The translations under genes were made by a program, and so were the position numbers. DNA of 64,000 nt from Dendrophyllia cribrosa. Its lineage: Eukaryota > Cnidaria > Anthozoa > Scleractinia > Dendrophylliidae. The notes beneath the pieces are model-generated. The model was not told the origin of the DNA. It searched no databases and was given only the letters and a program-made list of their open reading frames with translations. The DNA lies in the NCBI GenBank assembly GCA_024195265.1, contig JAJLRJ010000004.1:35641030-35705029 (forward strand). The letters run 5' to 3'. Below are positions 33,701-44,400 of the stretch, piece by piece (the stretch's first letter is position 1; each line of letters opens with the position of its first letter).

Positions 33701-35813
33701 CCTTAATTTAATACAGATAACCTGTGATATGCTTTACAAGATAAAGGTAAAACATTATGGTTTATTATTATTATTATGGGGATTTGTGAGGTCATCCAAA
33801 ATGGCAGCCAAGATGGCCTCCAGTACCTTGGAATTTACTCACAATTCATATTTATCGCGAAAATGAGGAAATATAATTTTGTTTTATGCTAGGATGTAAA
33901 ATATGATATAATTTAACATTTTGCTTTTTTTGTGGTAGCATTTTGCTTTTTTCACCAAAAAAAGGTGAAAAACACGTATTTTTATTCAACCAAAGGCTTC
34001 TATGAGCCAACTCGTAAATATGAAATGCTCTATAAATAAAAGATTCTTCACCCAAAAATTCATGATATATTGAGGTACCGTAAATGATCTAATAAACGCC
34101 CACTCTTAAATAAACGCCTCGTATCTAATAAACGCCCCTCCTGAGGTGTGAAGTTTATATTAGACGCTCCCCTCTAATAAACGCCCCCCCCCCCCCCCCC
34201 CCCCCCCCCGCCAAAGAATCGCCGCAAAAACCAAGGAAACGCTCCATAGATTAAAATCACACAATTTATTTATTTTCTTGCTTGCTTGGTTAGCAATGGC
34301 TTGCGAATTGCATCTTCAACAACCTCAAGTTCAAAGTACGGATAGCGCTCTTCAATCAGAGGCTCTCTGCAGATGTGATTGCAAAGTCTTTCAAGTCATG
34401 TCCTGGGAGTCATGTGCCTTAAATCTGGTAGTTGATGGCTCTGAAGATTCAGTTATTCACTGCTTCAAGAAAGGCTAACCTTGTGAAGCAGGGTCGGAGC
34501 AGCTACAAGCACAACTCTCCGTATTGGATAAGCCCAACCTCCCAAACCCTTTTCAGGACATTACTGACTCGGACATTGAAGAGGCCAACGATGCCAACAC
34601 GGTTGACCCCGATGACAATGAAGACGTCGATATTGAACTATGAACATCTTGAGGCTTTGCAATAGCGCAGATTACATAAGTCTTTTACTCACAAACTTTG
34701 TTTTCGATCTTACTCCGCGAGCAAACTACGAGTCTAGATCATTTACGGTATACACTTGAGGAACAGATCCATATTAAAGTTGACATGTTTTAGCAGTGTC
34801 ACCGTGGTAAATAGATTTAATGAAAAAGCTTGCCACAGATTTTCAGAGGCGAATCAGCGTTTTGCTCGCAATTTTATAAATAAAGAACTTAAATTGAGAC
34901 TTTTGATAAAGGTTGCCATGATAGATCAGCCGCATGGAAGAAAATACTCAAAGACAGGCCACGGAGGGACAGAAGGAACAAACAAAGACACCAGGTTCCA
35001 TGTTAACACTTTATTTTGAACTTTATCTGTACTTTTCAGCAGTAAGCTAAAGTTATTAATTTCGTGCAGAAATTTCGAACATATTACAAAGCTTATTAAA
35101 CAAAGCTTTAAAATTCAATTCTAGTTCCCAGTGTCCCTACCCGCACATCGTGCTTAGGTCATCTGTTTACATATGTCAACAATGAAATTGCAAACATGTT
35201 TACGGGAAACGTGTTTCACTGAAACATGTTTACAGCAAGAGATAGACGAACAGCTGCTGGAAACAGCATTTGCTACCCATAGTAACAATAAATTAAACGC
35301 AAACTATTTCCCTCAAGTGCCGATATTAAGCTCAGTTAAATGCCTAAAAGTCGGGTTTTGACATCTACTTTCCTACTGAGCTAAATCGAGCTACGTTCAC
35401 TGCCATCTAATTACAACGATTAAAAGTTGTTATTTTAGCTTGCTGTTTGATGTTAGAACTTACCTGTTTGTCCATCGCTAGCGCTTGCTTCAATTGCTTC
35501 ATTCTCATTACTTCCGCTCGTTTCAATTTCTACTAGCACCTCGCTGCTTTCACTCGCTTCAATTACTTGCTCCTCGCTGGAAGGGATATGCTAAAGTTAG
35601 ACGCCATCTAGGTAGTTATGACAATTTCAGTATTCGATAACGTTTTTCAGCCAAAGTAACGAATTTTTTTCTCAAATTAACCTGTCAAACAGGAGAAAGA
35701 ACGCACCGTTGTCCATCGCTACTGCTTGCTTCAATTGCTTCATCCTCATTGCTTCCACTCGCTTCAATTGCTTCCTCCTCGCTGGGAAGGAATATGCCAA
35801 AGTTAGACGCCAT
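30728..35813 (-). CDS. BTB/POZ family protein BTB-B
   Basis: Proposed exons: 35813-35707 (MASNFGIFLPSEEE, acidic and repetitive), 35576-35464 (second acidic copy of the same sequence), 33289-33023 (BTB: SDQEEKAKHRFSEPWEDSDL, EDEKFHVHRLILSM, SPVFKAMFKSQFKEA) and 31326-30728 (BACK-like region, W-C-P-T-H plus C-x2-C, stop). These join in frame to 361 residues. The last two exons are firm. The first two are a tandem duplication: the distal copy has a good ATG but a modest donor (CG/GTGCGT), the proximal copy has a good donor but its own ATG is frameshifted by loss of one C; using the CCTTCCAG in the proximal copy as acceptor fits both phases. The large first intron holds a pogo-like remnant (34076-34752). 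Confidence 0.8.
31436..31750. repeat. Minisatellite-bearing dispersed element, copy 3
   Basis: About two 84-bp units (AAATGGTACCATGCAAAAG, GGTCACACCATAGGATTTCG), flanked by AACCCTTTAACC and CTGAAAGGGTTAA. In the last intron of BTB-B. Confidence 0.85.
31782..32272. mobile_element. TACCGTAAAA TIR element with nested GCGACATAA element
   Basis: TACCGTAAAACCACCCCGCT left and GCGGCATTTTACGGTA right, with TTATAAGCG interior motifs. Inside, about 32028-32230 is an AACATTAGCGACATAA/TTATGTCG-rich inverted repeat. Confidence 0.7.
32548..32872. mobile_element. TIR element (AAGGCCCGTTTACACA)
   Basis: AAGGCCCGTTTACACATGCG left and TGTGTAAACGGGCCTTTA right; interior full of GCGACAAA / TTTGTCGC and AATCGC motifs in both orientations. 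Open frames here in several frames are by-products. Confidence 0.85.
33375..34075. other. Intronic/intergenic sequence, no gene recognised
   Basis: Lies in intron of BTB-B. AT-rich, no exon or clear repeat. Confidence 0.4.
34076..34752 (+). mobile_element. pogo-like TIR element with transposase C-terminus
   Basis: TACCGTAAATGATCTA left and TAGATCATTTACGGTA right are perfect 16-bp TIRs with TA ends. After a run of about 27 C (34183-34209) the plus strand encodes SWESCALNLVVDGSEDSVIH-CFKKG, then, in another frame, LSVLDKPNLPNPFQDITDSD and an acidic end to a TGA near 34643. The W-x-s...I-x-x-CF-x-K-a/G motif is typical of the end of Tigger/pogo DDE transposases. Frameshifted and truncated, so nonfunctional. 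Confidence 0.7.
35464..35813 (-). repeat. Tandem duplication of the BTB-B first exon
   Basis: The segment 35707-35813 plus about 100 bp of flank (CAGGAGAAAGA..., CATCTAGGTAG) is repeated at 35464-35600. Both encode E-A-S-x-S-x-E/D repeats ending SDGQ. Confidence 0.85.
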
Positions 35814-35819
35814 CTAGGT

Positions 35820-36440
35820 AAGCTTATGAGAATTTAAGTAGTCGGTAGAGTACCGAACTGTATTCTCAAATTAATAAACACTGTTGAACAGGAGAAAGAC
35901 CATACCAAGAAACGGACGATTGTTTTTATTCGATCGGTCTTATGCATATCTAATTTCCTATTTGGCGCGACCAACCAACACCGAGCGAGCACACAACACA
36001 TCACGCAATATCGCGTGTCACCAGAAACTTGAATGCATAATGAACGGCCATTTAATTTTTGTGGGGGGGAGGGGGGGTTGGGCAATTACCAACAAAAAAA
36101 ATTCTTGCAGAAGAAATTTAAGAGAAAAAAATCGTGCACAAGAAAGCACGTGAAAAAAAAATCAAGCATTTTGGTAAATAAAATCATGCAAATAGTGATG
36201 CTGAAAAAAAAAATTCATACTCAGAAGAAATTGCCCAACCCCCCCCCCCCCCCCACAAAAATTAAATGGTCCGTCCCTAATCACAGGTTTGTCACTTTTA
36301 TGTTCAGTGTATGTTTGAGCGGTCTATCGGCTATCAAATTAACCTTGAAAGGTTAATATAAAATGCTAGGTTTATTTTTTTTTAACCGAAAAATATCAAT
36401 ACGTAGTGTTTTGCTGGCGGACTAACTGAACCGTAACATC
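35820..36440. other. 5' flank of BTB-B; G and C homopolymers
   Basis: Shares AACAGGAGAAAGACC and ACATCACGCAAT with the 5' flank of BTB-C (50.06-50.29 kb), so promoter DNA was duplicated with the gene. A G-rich stretch (36062-36078) and a C run (36239-36254) with AATTTTTGTGGGGG / CCCCCACAAAAATTAAAT form inverted ends of a small element at 36040-36270. Confidence 0.5.
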
Positions 36441-36443
36441 TTT

Positions 36444-37001
36444 AATATAAGAAATAGAACACAAACCGCGGTGATAAACATATTGAACTTATTCATTTTT
36501 TATAAAACTTGACGTTTCGTATGCTACTACATACATTTTCAAAAGTGACCGTTACAGTGTTGAAAAATATACTTATATAGTATTGAAAAGGGACTAGGAC
36601 CGAGATTAAGTACAAAACTTAACAGTTGATCGATAAAAAGAAACAGCTAATTAATAAAGCATCAGCTTCTCGCTACTGACGTTTGCATTAAAAGCTGGCT
36701 TCAAAAAAACTGAAAACTGAGCATTTTAAGGCCCTCGCTAAGCATGACCGCACTGACCACGTCAACACCACTGGACATAACATCAAGTGGGATCATTTTG
36801 ATATCTTAGCGTCGGGCAAAACTGATTTCCACTGTAAAATCAAAGAAACATTGTTTATACAAGAACTGAAGCCAGCTTTTTATGCAAACGTCAGTAGCGA
36901 GAAGCTGATGCTTTATTAATTAGCTGCTTCTTTTTATCGATCAACTGTTAAGTTTTGTACTTAATCTCGGTCCTAGTCCCTTTTCAATACTATATAAGCT
37001 G
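36444..37001 (+). mobile_element. Penelope-like retroelement fragment inside inverted repeat
   Basis: 36737-36919 encodes 60 residues with DHVNTTGHNIKWDHFDIL, KIKETLFIQELKPAF and VSSEKLMLY-stop, the end of a GIY-YIG endonuclease as found in Penelope-like elements. Arms 36571-36706 and 36868-37001 are near-perfect inverted copies, so part of the element end is duplicated in reverse. 36444-36577 matches 39186-39318. Confidence 0.7.
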
Positions 37002-37697
37002 GTGATACCGTGCATCTTGTAAAAAGATTGTCAGGTGCGTCGAAAGCAGTAAAAGCACCCGCCTCGATTAGCTTGATGCTACCTGCGGGTGCCTATAATT
37101 TTGAAAATAATTTATTTGTTTAATAAAAGATTGATTGCGTTGCACTGTAAAATGTCGTAAGGACCTTAAGAGTCCTTGAAAATTTCAGATGAAGAGACTT
37201 TGCATATTGAATTTTGTTCAGCAAAGGAATATATTTCTTCGTTTCTTTGGTGATATTTCGCCTGAAACGATAACAGTGACATAAACTCTTATCATGATAA
37301 CCACTTGAAACAAAAAAATATATATATTTGGGCCGCGTACGCGAAAAAGGCCTGGACGACATATTTTCTCGATTTTGAGTTTTCAGCTTTTTTGCCCACT
37401 TCAATCTCTAAATAATATGATGGAAGCGAAAAAAGTCCGGAAATAAAAATTAAAACCGTAAAAATCGCGCCTTGAATGCACATACCGCAAGGCTTCCGCC
37501 ATTTTGAGCAGCTGATTTAAATGCAAATTACTCGAAATCACGTGGCATGTCATCCGGGCCCTTTTTGCGTGACGCGGCCCATTTAATCCCGTTCCCAGAT
37601 AGTCCGTGTTACCCTAGTCCAGTGGAACGGACAACGAAGGACCCTACAAATATTTTCTGAACTTGCAAGTATGTTCTGTTCTCTTCTAATAAGACCA
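37002..37697. other. No gene recognised
   Basis: Intergenic, between the BTB-B 5' flank and a TIR element. Open frames at 37120-37483 lack any recognisable domain. Confidence 0.4.
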
Positions 37698-37920
37698 GGG
37701 GTCAATTCAATAAAACTTTTACAAGTGTAATTTGAAGTGTAGCCAGTGTTTCAGAGGTTGAAAACAATAGCTACACTTGTAAATTACCAACATGATCTCC
37801 TCTCTGAATTAACGATAATCGTTAATTCTTAAATTGCTCCGAATTTACCATTATAGTTAATTTAGAACACTGTTTCCCAGGACATTTCAGAAAAGAAGAA
37901 ATAAAAAAAACCATGTTATT

Positions 37921-37990
37921 TGGACTGCGGGATTCGAACCCGGAACTACCGCTACTAGGAACGTCTTCTTACCACTAGACCACCAAACAA
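37921..37990 (-). pseudogene. tRNA-like sequence 1
   Basis: Minus strand TTTGGTGGTCTAGTGGTAAG (box A region) and GGGTTCGAATCCCGCAGTCC (perfect box B). TTTGG pairs with terminal CCAAA and CGGG with CCCG, so acceptor and T arms are recognisable; the anticodon arm is poor. Embedded in a TIR element, so tRNA-derived rather than a working gene. Confidence 0.6.
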
Positions 37991-38235
37991 CAAGGCGATG
38001 GGAAATTAAATCTGCAAGATATTTATTTGAGTCTTGCATAGAATATCATTGATCTACAGTGATTAGGCCTAAGCGCTGATTTCAAATGGTTAGCTTTTTG
38101 TTGAGGTTTGGTGATCAAGCTTTTCCATTTACTTTCTAAAATTATTTTCAAGCGAGTGATTTATAGGCTTACTACAGGGTGTAGAATAAGTGCATGAATT
38201 TTATTATGTTAAAAAATTGAGGTTTGCTCAACCAG

Positions 38236-38318
38236 CAGCGTGGTGGTCTAGTGGTTAGAAGATAGGATAAGTCAGCGAAGGGTCGTAGAGGCCGTAGGTT
38301 CGAGTCCTGTCCGAACAC
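38236..38318 (+). pseudogene. tRNA-like sequence 2
   Basis: GTGGTGGTCTAGTGGTTAGA and GTAGGTTCGAGTCCTGTCCG fit box A and box B, in opposite orientation to sequence 1. The region between is too long and unpaired for a normal tRNA without a long variable arm. Confidence 0.55.
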
Positions 38319-38572
38319 TAAGGATTGTTCTTTTTCAACAAAAATGCTGATTTCCCAGAATTCCTTTCAGACTGTCAGTGTTCTAAATTAACTATAATCG
38401 TAAATTCAGAGCAATTTCAGAATTAACGATAATCGTTAATTCAGAGAGGAGGACGGGTTGAAATTACACTTGTAAAAGTTTTATTGAATTGACCCCAGAG
38501 CCCGGTTGTTCGAAAGCAGGTTAACGCTAACCCAGGATTAAAACTTAACCGAGGATGTAATTCCTCTTGTTA

Positions 38573-39014
38573 GAAGTGGAACCTCGATTTAACGAAGTAT
38601 CGAGGGACTGGGGAAATTTGTTCGTTATATCAAAAGGTTTGTTATATCGAAAACCTCGTTATAACGAATTTGCTGAAAAACAACCAAAATGTTCGTTATA
38701 TCGAAGTATAGTTAATAATTGTTTTGTAACGGTGTTACGTATTTCCGGATCTTAACAAAGTAACATTTGCACTTTAATGCCTCTATGCATGAAGCTACAG
38801 TACACTGTACATAAAACTACGGCACTGGAAAACTGTACAGGTTATACCATTGCCCTATAGCACACACTGTTGGACTGTTCCGTATTCATCTTTTGTCGCG
38901 CGTTGACATTTATTCGTTATATCGGGGAAGATTTTACGTTTGGGCTACCGGATTGTGTTCGTTATAACGAGGATTTCGTTATATCGAGGTTCGTTAAATC
39001 GAGGTTCCACTGTA
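38573..39014. mobile_element. Tigger/pogo-like MITE
   Basis: AGTGGAACCTCGATTTAACG left and CGTTAAATCGAGGTTCCACTGTA right, with repeated GTTCGTTATATCGAA; typical TIR text of pogo-group elements with TA target. No frame. Confidence 0.8.
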
Positions 39015-39185
39015 TAAGTTACATGCGAAGACAAGTCAGAGAATTCGGTGTACGGTTCAGTTATAAACTTTAAAGCAAAGCTGAAAACAGCGTATATTTT
39101 GTTTAGTACAATATTTCAGCTGGCCAGACCAGCTTTCCTCAGGTATATTAAAGATTTTTGTTCTGGGGCCATCGTAGCTTGATAA

Positions 39186-39318
39186 GAAATAGAACACAAA
39201 CCGCGGTAATAAACATATTGAACTTTTTCATTTTTGATAAAACTTGACGTTTCGTATGCTACTACATACATTTTCAAAAGTGACCGTTACAGTGTTGAAA
39301 ACTATACTTATTCTTATA
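39186..39318. mobile_element. Penelope-like terminal fragment
   Basis: GAAATAGAACACAAACCGCG to GTGTTGAAAACTATACTTAT matches 36444-36577 almost base for base. Confidence 0.65.
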
Positions 39319-39382
39319 ATTATTTTCGTAACTGCAGATACGCGTGAAGCAATAAATGGAATAAAAGCTTCATATTTTGTAA

Positions 39383-39570
39383 TAGGCCATTTGCACGATG
39401 ACGTCATATGACTACAACTACCAGAATCCTTCAGTTTTTCGTTTTGTAGTGCAAATTAGGGCTATTGTTATTTAAACCGCAATGGGATTACAAAATTTAA
39501 ATAAGAAAGGAAAAACGAAATGAATTCTGGTAGTTGTAGTCAAATGACGCCATTGTGCAAATGGCCTATT
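39383..39570. mobile_element. MITE (AATAGGCCATTTGCAC)
   Basis: AATAGGCCATTTGCACGATG left, GTGCAAATGGCCTATT right, with inner ACTACAACTACCAGAATYC inverted arms. Confidence 0.8.
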
Positions 39571-39599
39571 AACTTGCGGTTACACTCCTGCACGTGATA

Positions 39600-39694
39600 A
39601 GCAACCTCGTTCCCAGGGACTCTCTTCTTCCCGTCCCCTGGAGCAAGGAGCGAGATAGGGCGGGAAGAAGAGAGATCCTGGGAACGAGGTTGCT
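39600..39694. mobile_element. Palindromic MITE (AACCTCGTTCCCAGG)
   Basis: AGCAACCTCGTTCCCAGGGA left, CCTGGGAACGAGGTTGCT right; related to the hairpin at 28367-28445. Confidence 0.8.
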
Positions 39695-40111
39695 TTGCGA
39701 GGAGGCGTGCCCGTCAATTGAATTCGCGCTCTCTGATTGGTTAACTTGTAAAAACGTTTGTTGAGTGCTCACGGTAAGGTGAGTCGACATCTTACGGTTT
39801 CCTCGCGTGTAGTACGTGTGTTAGCCGGAAAGGCCCTAAATTTATGGTATTTGTATTTTAAGCCATATATACCTTGTAAAATCACGATTCCTTGAAATAA
39901 ACCTGATAAAAACTGGTATTGACCAGTCGAAATATTGTAACTACGCCTTTTACGGAGGCCGCTCTCCCCAGTCTCTCCTCGTTTTCTCCGATCGCTCGCG
40001 CGCCGGAACGCCTGGAACTGGCTAGACGCTCAGGCTGGCAAACCAACAAAGCTACTGGAAGACTCGTGGCGAGCATAGTCATATACCAGGTTCATATGTG
40101 ACACGCACGCT

Positions 40112-40228
40112 GGGGTCAATTCAATAAAACTTTTACAAGTGTAATTTACAAGTGTGGCCATTGTTAGGTTGAAAACAATAGCTACACTTATAAATTACAC
40201 TTGTAAAAGTTTTATTGAATTGACCCCC
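40112..40228. mobile_element. Short palindromic MITE, deletion relative of 37698-38496
   Basis: GGGGTCAATTCAATAAAACT ... AGTTTTATTGAATTGACCCC in 117 bp, with a centre GGTTGAAAACAATAGCTACA shared with the large element. Confidence 0.85.
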
Positions 40229-41453
40229 TGCATACTGCTAGGATCATCAATGTCTAAAGCGTTCTGTGAGGTGATGTTGACCCATTGACTCCTAGAGTTT
40301 TAGCAAAAATTAAAACGGCAGTTTGAAGCCACTGATGCCGTTTTCTGATTGCTGTGGAGGCAAATTGCAGTTCGTGTTTGCAACACGAAAACTAAGCTTC
40401 CTTTTCTTTCTGGGGCAAGTATATCGATTTTTGGTTTCGGGCATGCACAGAAAGGAAAATTTCTCCCCGTTATTTTTCGTTATTTTTTCTTTTTTTTCCG
40501 TCGTTGTTGACCTTTCACTGGACTATATTTATGTGGCAAACGTTTCCCGGAAAACGCTGAAGAAGGTGAAAATTTTTAACCAGAAGTAGCCAGTGGTAGG
40601 AAGACCAGATCAAATCTGACAGGTTTTTCGCGTGTAACTCTGGATTCAAGAGATCTCTCTCATTTGGGCACTTCAGTTTGAAAGTGTTGGTCAAGCAAGA
40701 GTGAAATACATTCTTGTTCTATCAAGTGATTGTAGTAAACTTTACTGCAAGAAACCTGCGTAAATTAGTTGCATGCAACATAAAAATCATCATCAACAGT
40801 AACCAAAAAAACGTGCGTTTTCAATCTCTTACAATAACAGAAACTAACAATGTCCAAAACGCAAATCTAAAATATACTAAAATACCACTAGAAATAAAAG
40901 ATAATACGAAAACAATATTTTACAACATTGACTTGATATAAAAAGGGAAAGACACCAAAGGTTGCCGTCCTTTACACAAAGGCAAAAAAATAATACTTTT
41001 TTAAAGTGCAACACAAATGAAGTGGAACAGGTTAACACGACCAAAAGGGGGCGTGGTAAGGGTTCTCGGATTCAGGGTTTATTTTTTTTAGGAAAGAAAG
41101 TGACTGCATGCATGAGCTTTCATTGAGCCCCAGAGGTTGCCGTATTAACGAGATAGTTTTATTCACGGGTTGGTTGAAGGACGTTCCACAACAATCTGCA
41201 GTCAATTATTAATGCATTTTTATCGGTCTCAGCCCTGGCCAAGATTCAATAACTTGGTCAGTATACACTATATGTCTTGAATTCTTGTCAAGTGAAATTA
41301 TGAAAAAAGCTTGAAGAGGAATTTTTAGGAAAAAACAAACAAACAAAAACTCGACCCTATATTCCCTGACTACGCTTTTGAATTTTAGAAAGACCAATCT
41401 TCAGCCAGGGAAAACTAAAACCGCCTGATTTCCATTGTTTCTGCAGCGTACTA
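40229..41453. other. Intergenic, no gene recognised
   Basis: Downstream flank of BTB-C. Open frames at 40323-40589 and 40714-40941 show no domain or splice support. Confidence 0.4.
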
Positions 41454-44400
41454 TTAAACATCGTGTTTTATCTTATAAAAGTCATTTATGGCGGATTCCA
41501 AGAATTCGAAGTGACTGGACGCGTTGTTCCCGTACTCGTATGCTCGCACTGAACCGGCAAACCCGTGCCGCATTGTATAGGTCGCTTTGACAACTGAACC
41601 TAACATGTGATTACAACTACCACATTCTCTGATCGCTTGACTGTCGATATTAAAACCCGACATTAGCTTACCCTGGTTTATATGTGTTGTGCACCAATTC
41701 ACATAACCGGATTTTTGGGAATTATGCAACAGCCAAAACAAACATTCTACCATTCCCATAAATTCTGGGTACAATTTATCAAGAAACGTTTCTAGCCGCT
41801 CAATCCTTTGCTCCAGGAAATGCCGCATGGTTTCTCGGTCAAAATCCTCCAAATAAACAGTTTCAGACAGCGTCTTCAGCTTCATATTCTTGAGCAAATC
41901 GTTGCAAGCCTCGTGTACACTGTTTAGATTGTACATCTCTGCCATCTTACGAAGCTTCATCACATTTTCTTTTGTCTTTGGTTGATTCTCGACGAACTTG
42001 ATGCAAGAATTAAAGATATGTTTTACCTCGTACTCGTCACTTAACTTGAGAAGATGCTCCACGTTCTTGACTATAAAAAAGGAAACAGAAAAGTGAATCA
42101 AAAATAGAATTTGGTTGATTTTCTTTTAATCATACTTGTAGTTTATTAAAAGGTAAACTACTGGTTATGTTTGTCAGAGCCTTATGCGTATGAACAGTAA
42201 GCCTTGAAAAACTTGGGGGGGGGGGGGGGGGGGCACAAATGTTTCGGACCCAATGGACGGGCTTCTGCCCATCCTTTCTAGGGGGGGAGGGGTTCTGGGG
42301 CATGCACCCCCGAACATTTTTAAAAATGAAACACCGGAAACTGCATTTTCCAGAATTTTGGGCTTTTAAATTTCAAGTTTTTGATAGATGAAAACTTGAA
42401 ATTAACTGACACTTATTTATACAAAGCACATCACATGTTTCGCTCCTACCTAAACGATCGTACTCAAGCCTGCCTTATCGACTGTTCGAAATCCACACCA
42501 CAAACGTTTATTTCTGCTCTTTATCAACGATTTACCACAGTGTCTAAATTTCTCCCATCCCGAATGTATGCTGACGATACCAGTATCACTTACGCCGGCA
42601 GGGATATAAGGGATATTGATGATTGTCTTAATCGTGATCTGCGTTCAATTCATACGTGGTTGTCTTCTAATAAGCTTGCCTTAACCCTTTGTATCCTGGC
42701 CTTCTTTAATTTTTCCTCGCCTGGTTTTGGTTGATGCCAAATGTTGATCCTCAAAGTGTTTATATATTGGTTACAACCACATAATTTACCCATCAAATGA
42801 AACCTTAGCTTAGGAGTCCCTCTTTCAAAATAAAGTAATAAACATTGAGTGGAATCGACCAAAACATCTTTCAAAGGAAAACAAATTAGCAAGTAAAGGA
42901 AAATGTTCATTACAAAAAAATACAATTTTTTAAAGGAAATGTTCTGAAACATTCACATGACACTGAATGACTACAAGACGAACTAAATCTATTACTAATT
43001 TTATTTCGCTTTCATTTGACACCTCAGGCTTAATAGTCCTTTTTACAGTTGTGTGCTTGGTGACCTTGCCTTTGAGTGGAAGCGAGGCTGGAGGTGACCT
43101 TGCTTTGATACAGACCTTGGAGCTTTTCAGATGTAAATTTAGCTAGTTAGCATATGAAAGGCAGAAAGGTTTGTATCAAAGCAAGGTCACCTCCAGCCTC
43201 GCTTCCACTCAAAGGCAAGGTCACCAAGCACACAACTGTAAAAAGGACTATTCCAGGTCAACTATGAGACCTACAAGCAGTAAGCACAAACCATACACTC
43301 TGGTCGTTATAATGAATACGGCGGACAATGTCAGTCTGAGAGTGTCCATGAAATTCACCATGTACATAGCACAAACGTTGAGCTTTGAATATCAAGTGCA
43401 AGAATGAAGGGGTGATTTGTTTGGCAACATTCTTGTCATTTTCAGCCAAGACAACAGAAGCCAAAGACAAATTCCTCATAAAATATAACAGGGTTCCAAG
43501 CCTTCGTCTCATAAAGGTCGTCTTCATTCGCATATGAAGAAAATTCAATTTATAGACTGATTTTTGTTCATCATCTCCTCCGATCCGGTAGTTCCACTTC
43601 GTCACAACGTTTGTATCACTTTCTTTGAGCAAATTTGGGGCAAAATCTCTTGAATTGCTGGATCTTCGTGTCCTGATCCTTCTTCCGACATTTTTAAATG
43701 GCTGATTCCATCGCTTTTCAAACGTTTTTACGCTGAAAATCACCTTCAAAAGCTCGCCATTAGCGAAAACTCCGAACCAAAACAAGCCATGTGGTTTGGG
43801 GGTCTCAAATAGCAATCGTATAAGCCCCTCTATTCCCGGTAGTAATAAATTACGCATATATACGTAACTAGGATACAAAGGGTTAAACCTAAGTAAGACT
43901 GAATTCCTTGTGATAACTTCTAAGCAAATGCAGGTACATTTGTTTGGCAGCCCATCTCTCATTATCGATAATGTTTCCATTAAGCAGGTTCCAGTAACAA
44001 AATCCCTTGGTGTCTATATCGATGAAAATTTAAACTGGAATTGTCAAATACAAAGTAAATGTAAGAAAATAGCCTCGGGGCCTTGAGTGCACTAAAGCGT
44101 ATTAGAGACTTTGTACCATTAACATTTTACACTCTTTTGAACATTTTTAATGGTTTGGTAAGGCCTCATTTTGATTACTGCAGTATAGTAATACTATGGC
44201 ATGGCTGCGGTAATGGTCTCTCTGACAAATTACAGAAGCTTCAAAATCGTGCGGCTCGTATTTTGTTGTCTGCCCCTTATGATTCTGATACTACGGATTT
44301 ATTCCAAAGATTAAATTGGAAGAACTCAGTGTTCTTACCAGGATTTTCTGCACTGGGGTCCACAGGACCCATAGAGAAGCTAAAAGGGGGTCACGAGGGA

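Larger units (their letters stand above)
37698..38496. mobile_element. TIR element carrying two opposed tRNA-like sequences
   Basis: GGGGTCAATTCAATAAAACT left and AGTTTTATTGAATTGACCCC right, perfect over more than 30 bp. Interior carries tRNA-like sequences at 37921-37990 (minus) and 38236-38318 (plus) and inverted AATTAACGATAATCGTTAAT motifs. A minimal relative lies at 40112-40228. Confidence 0.85.
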
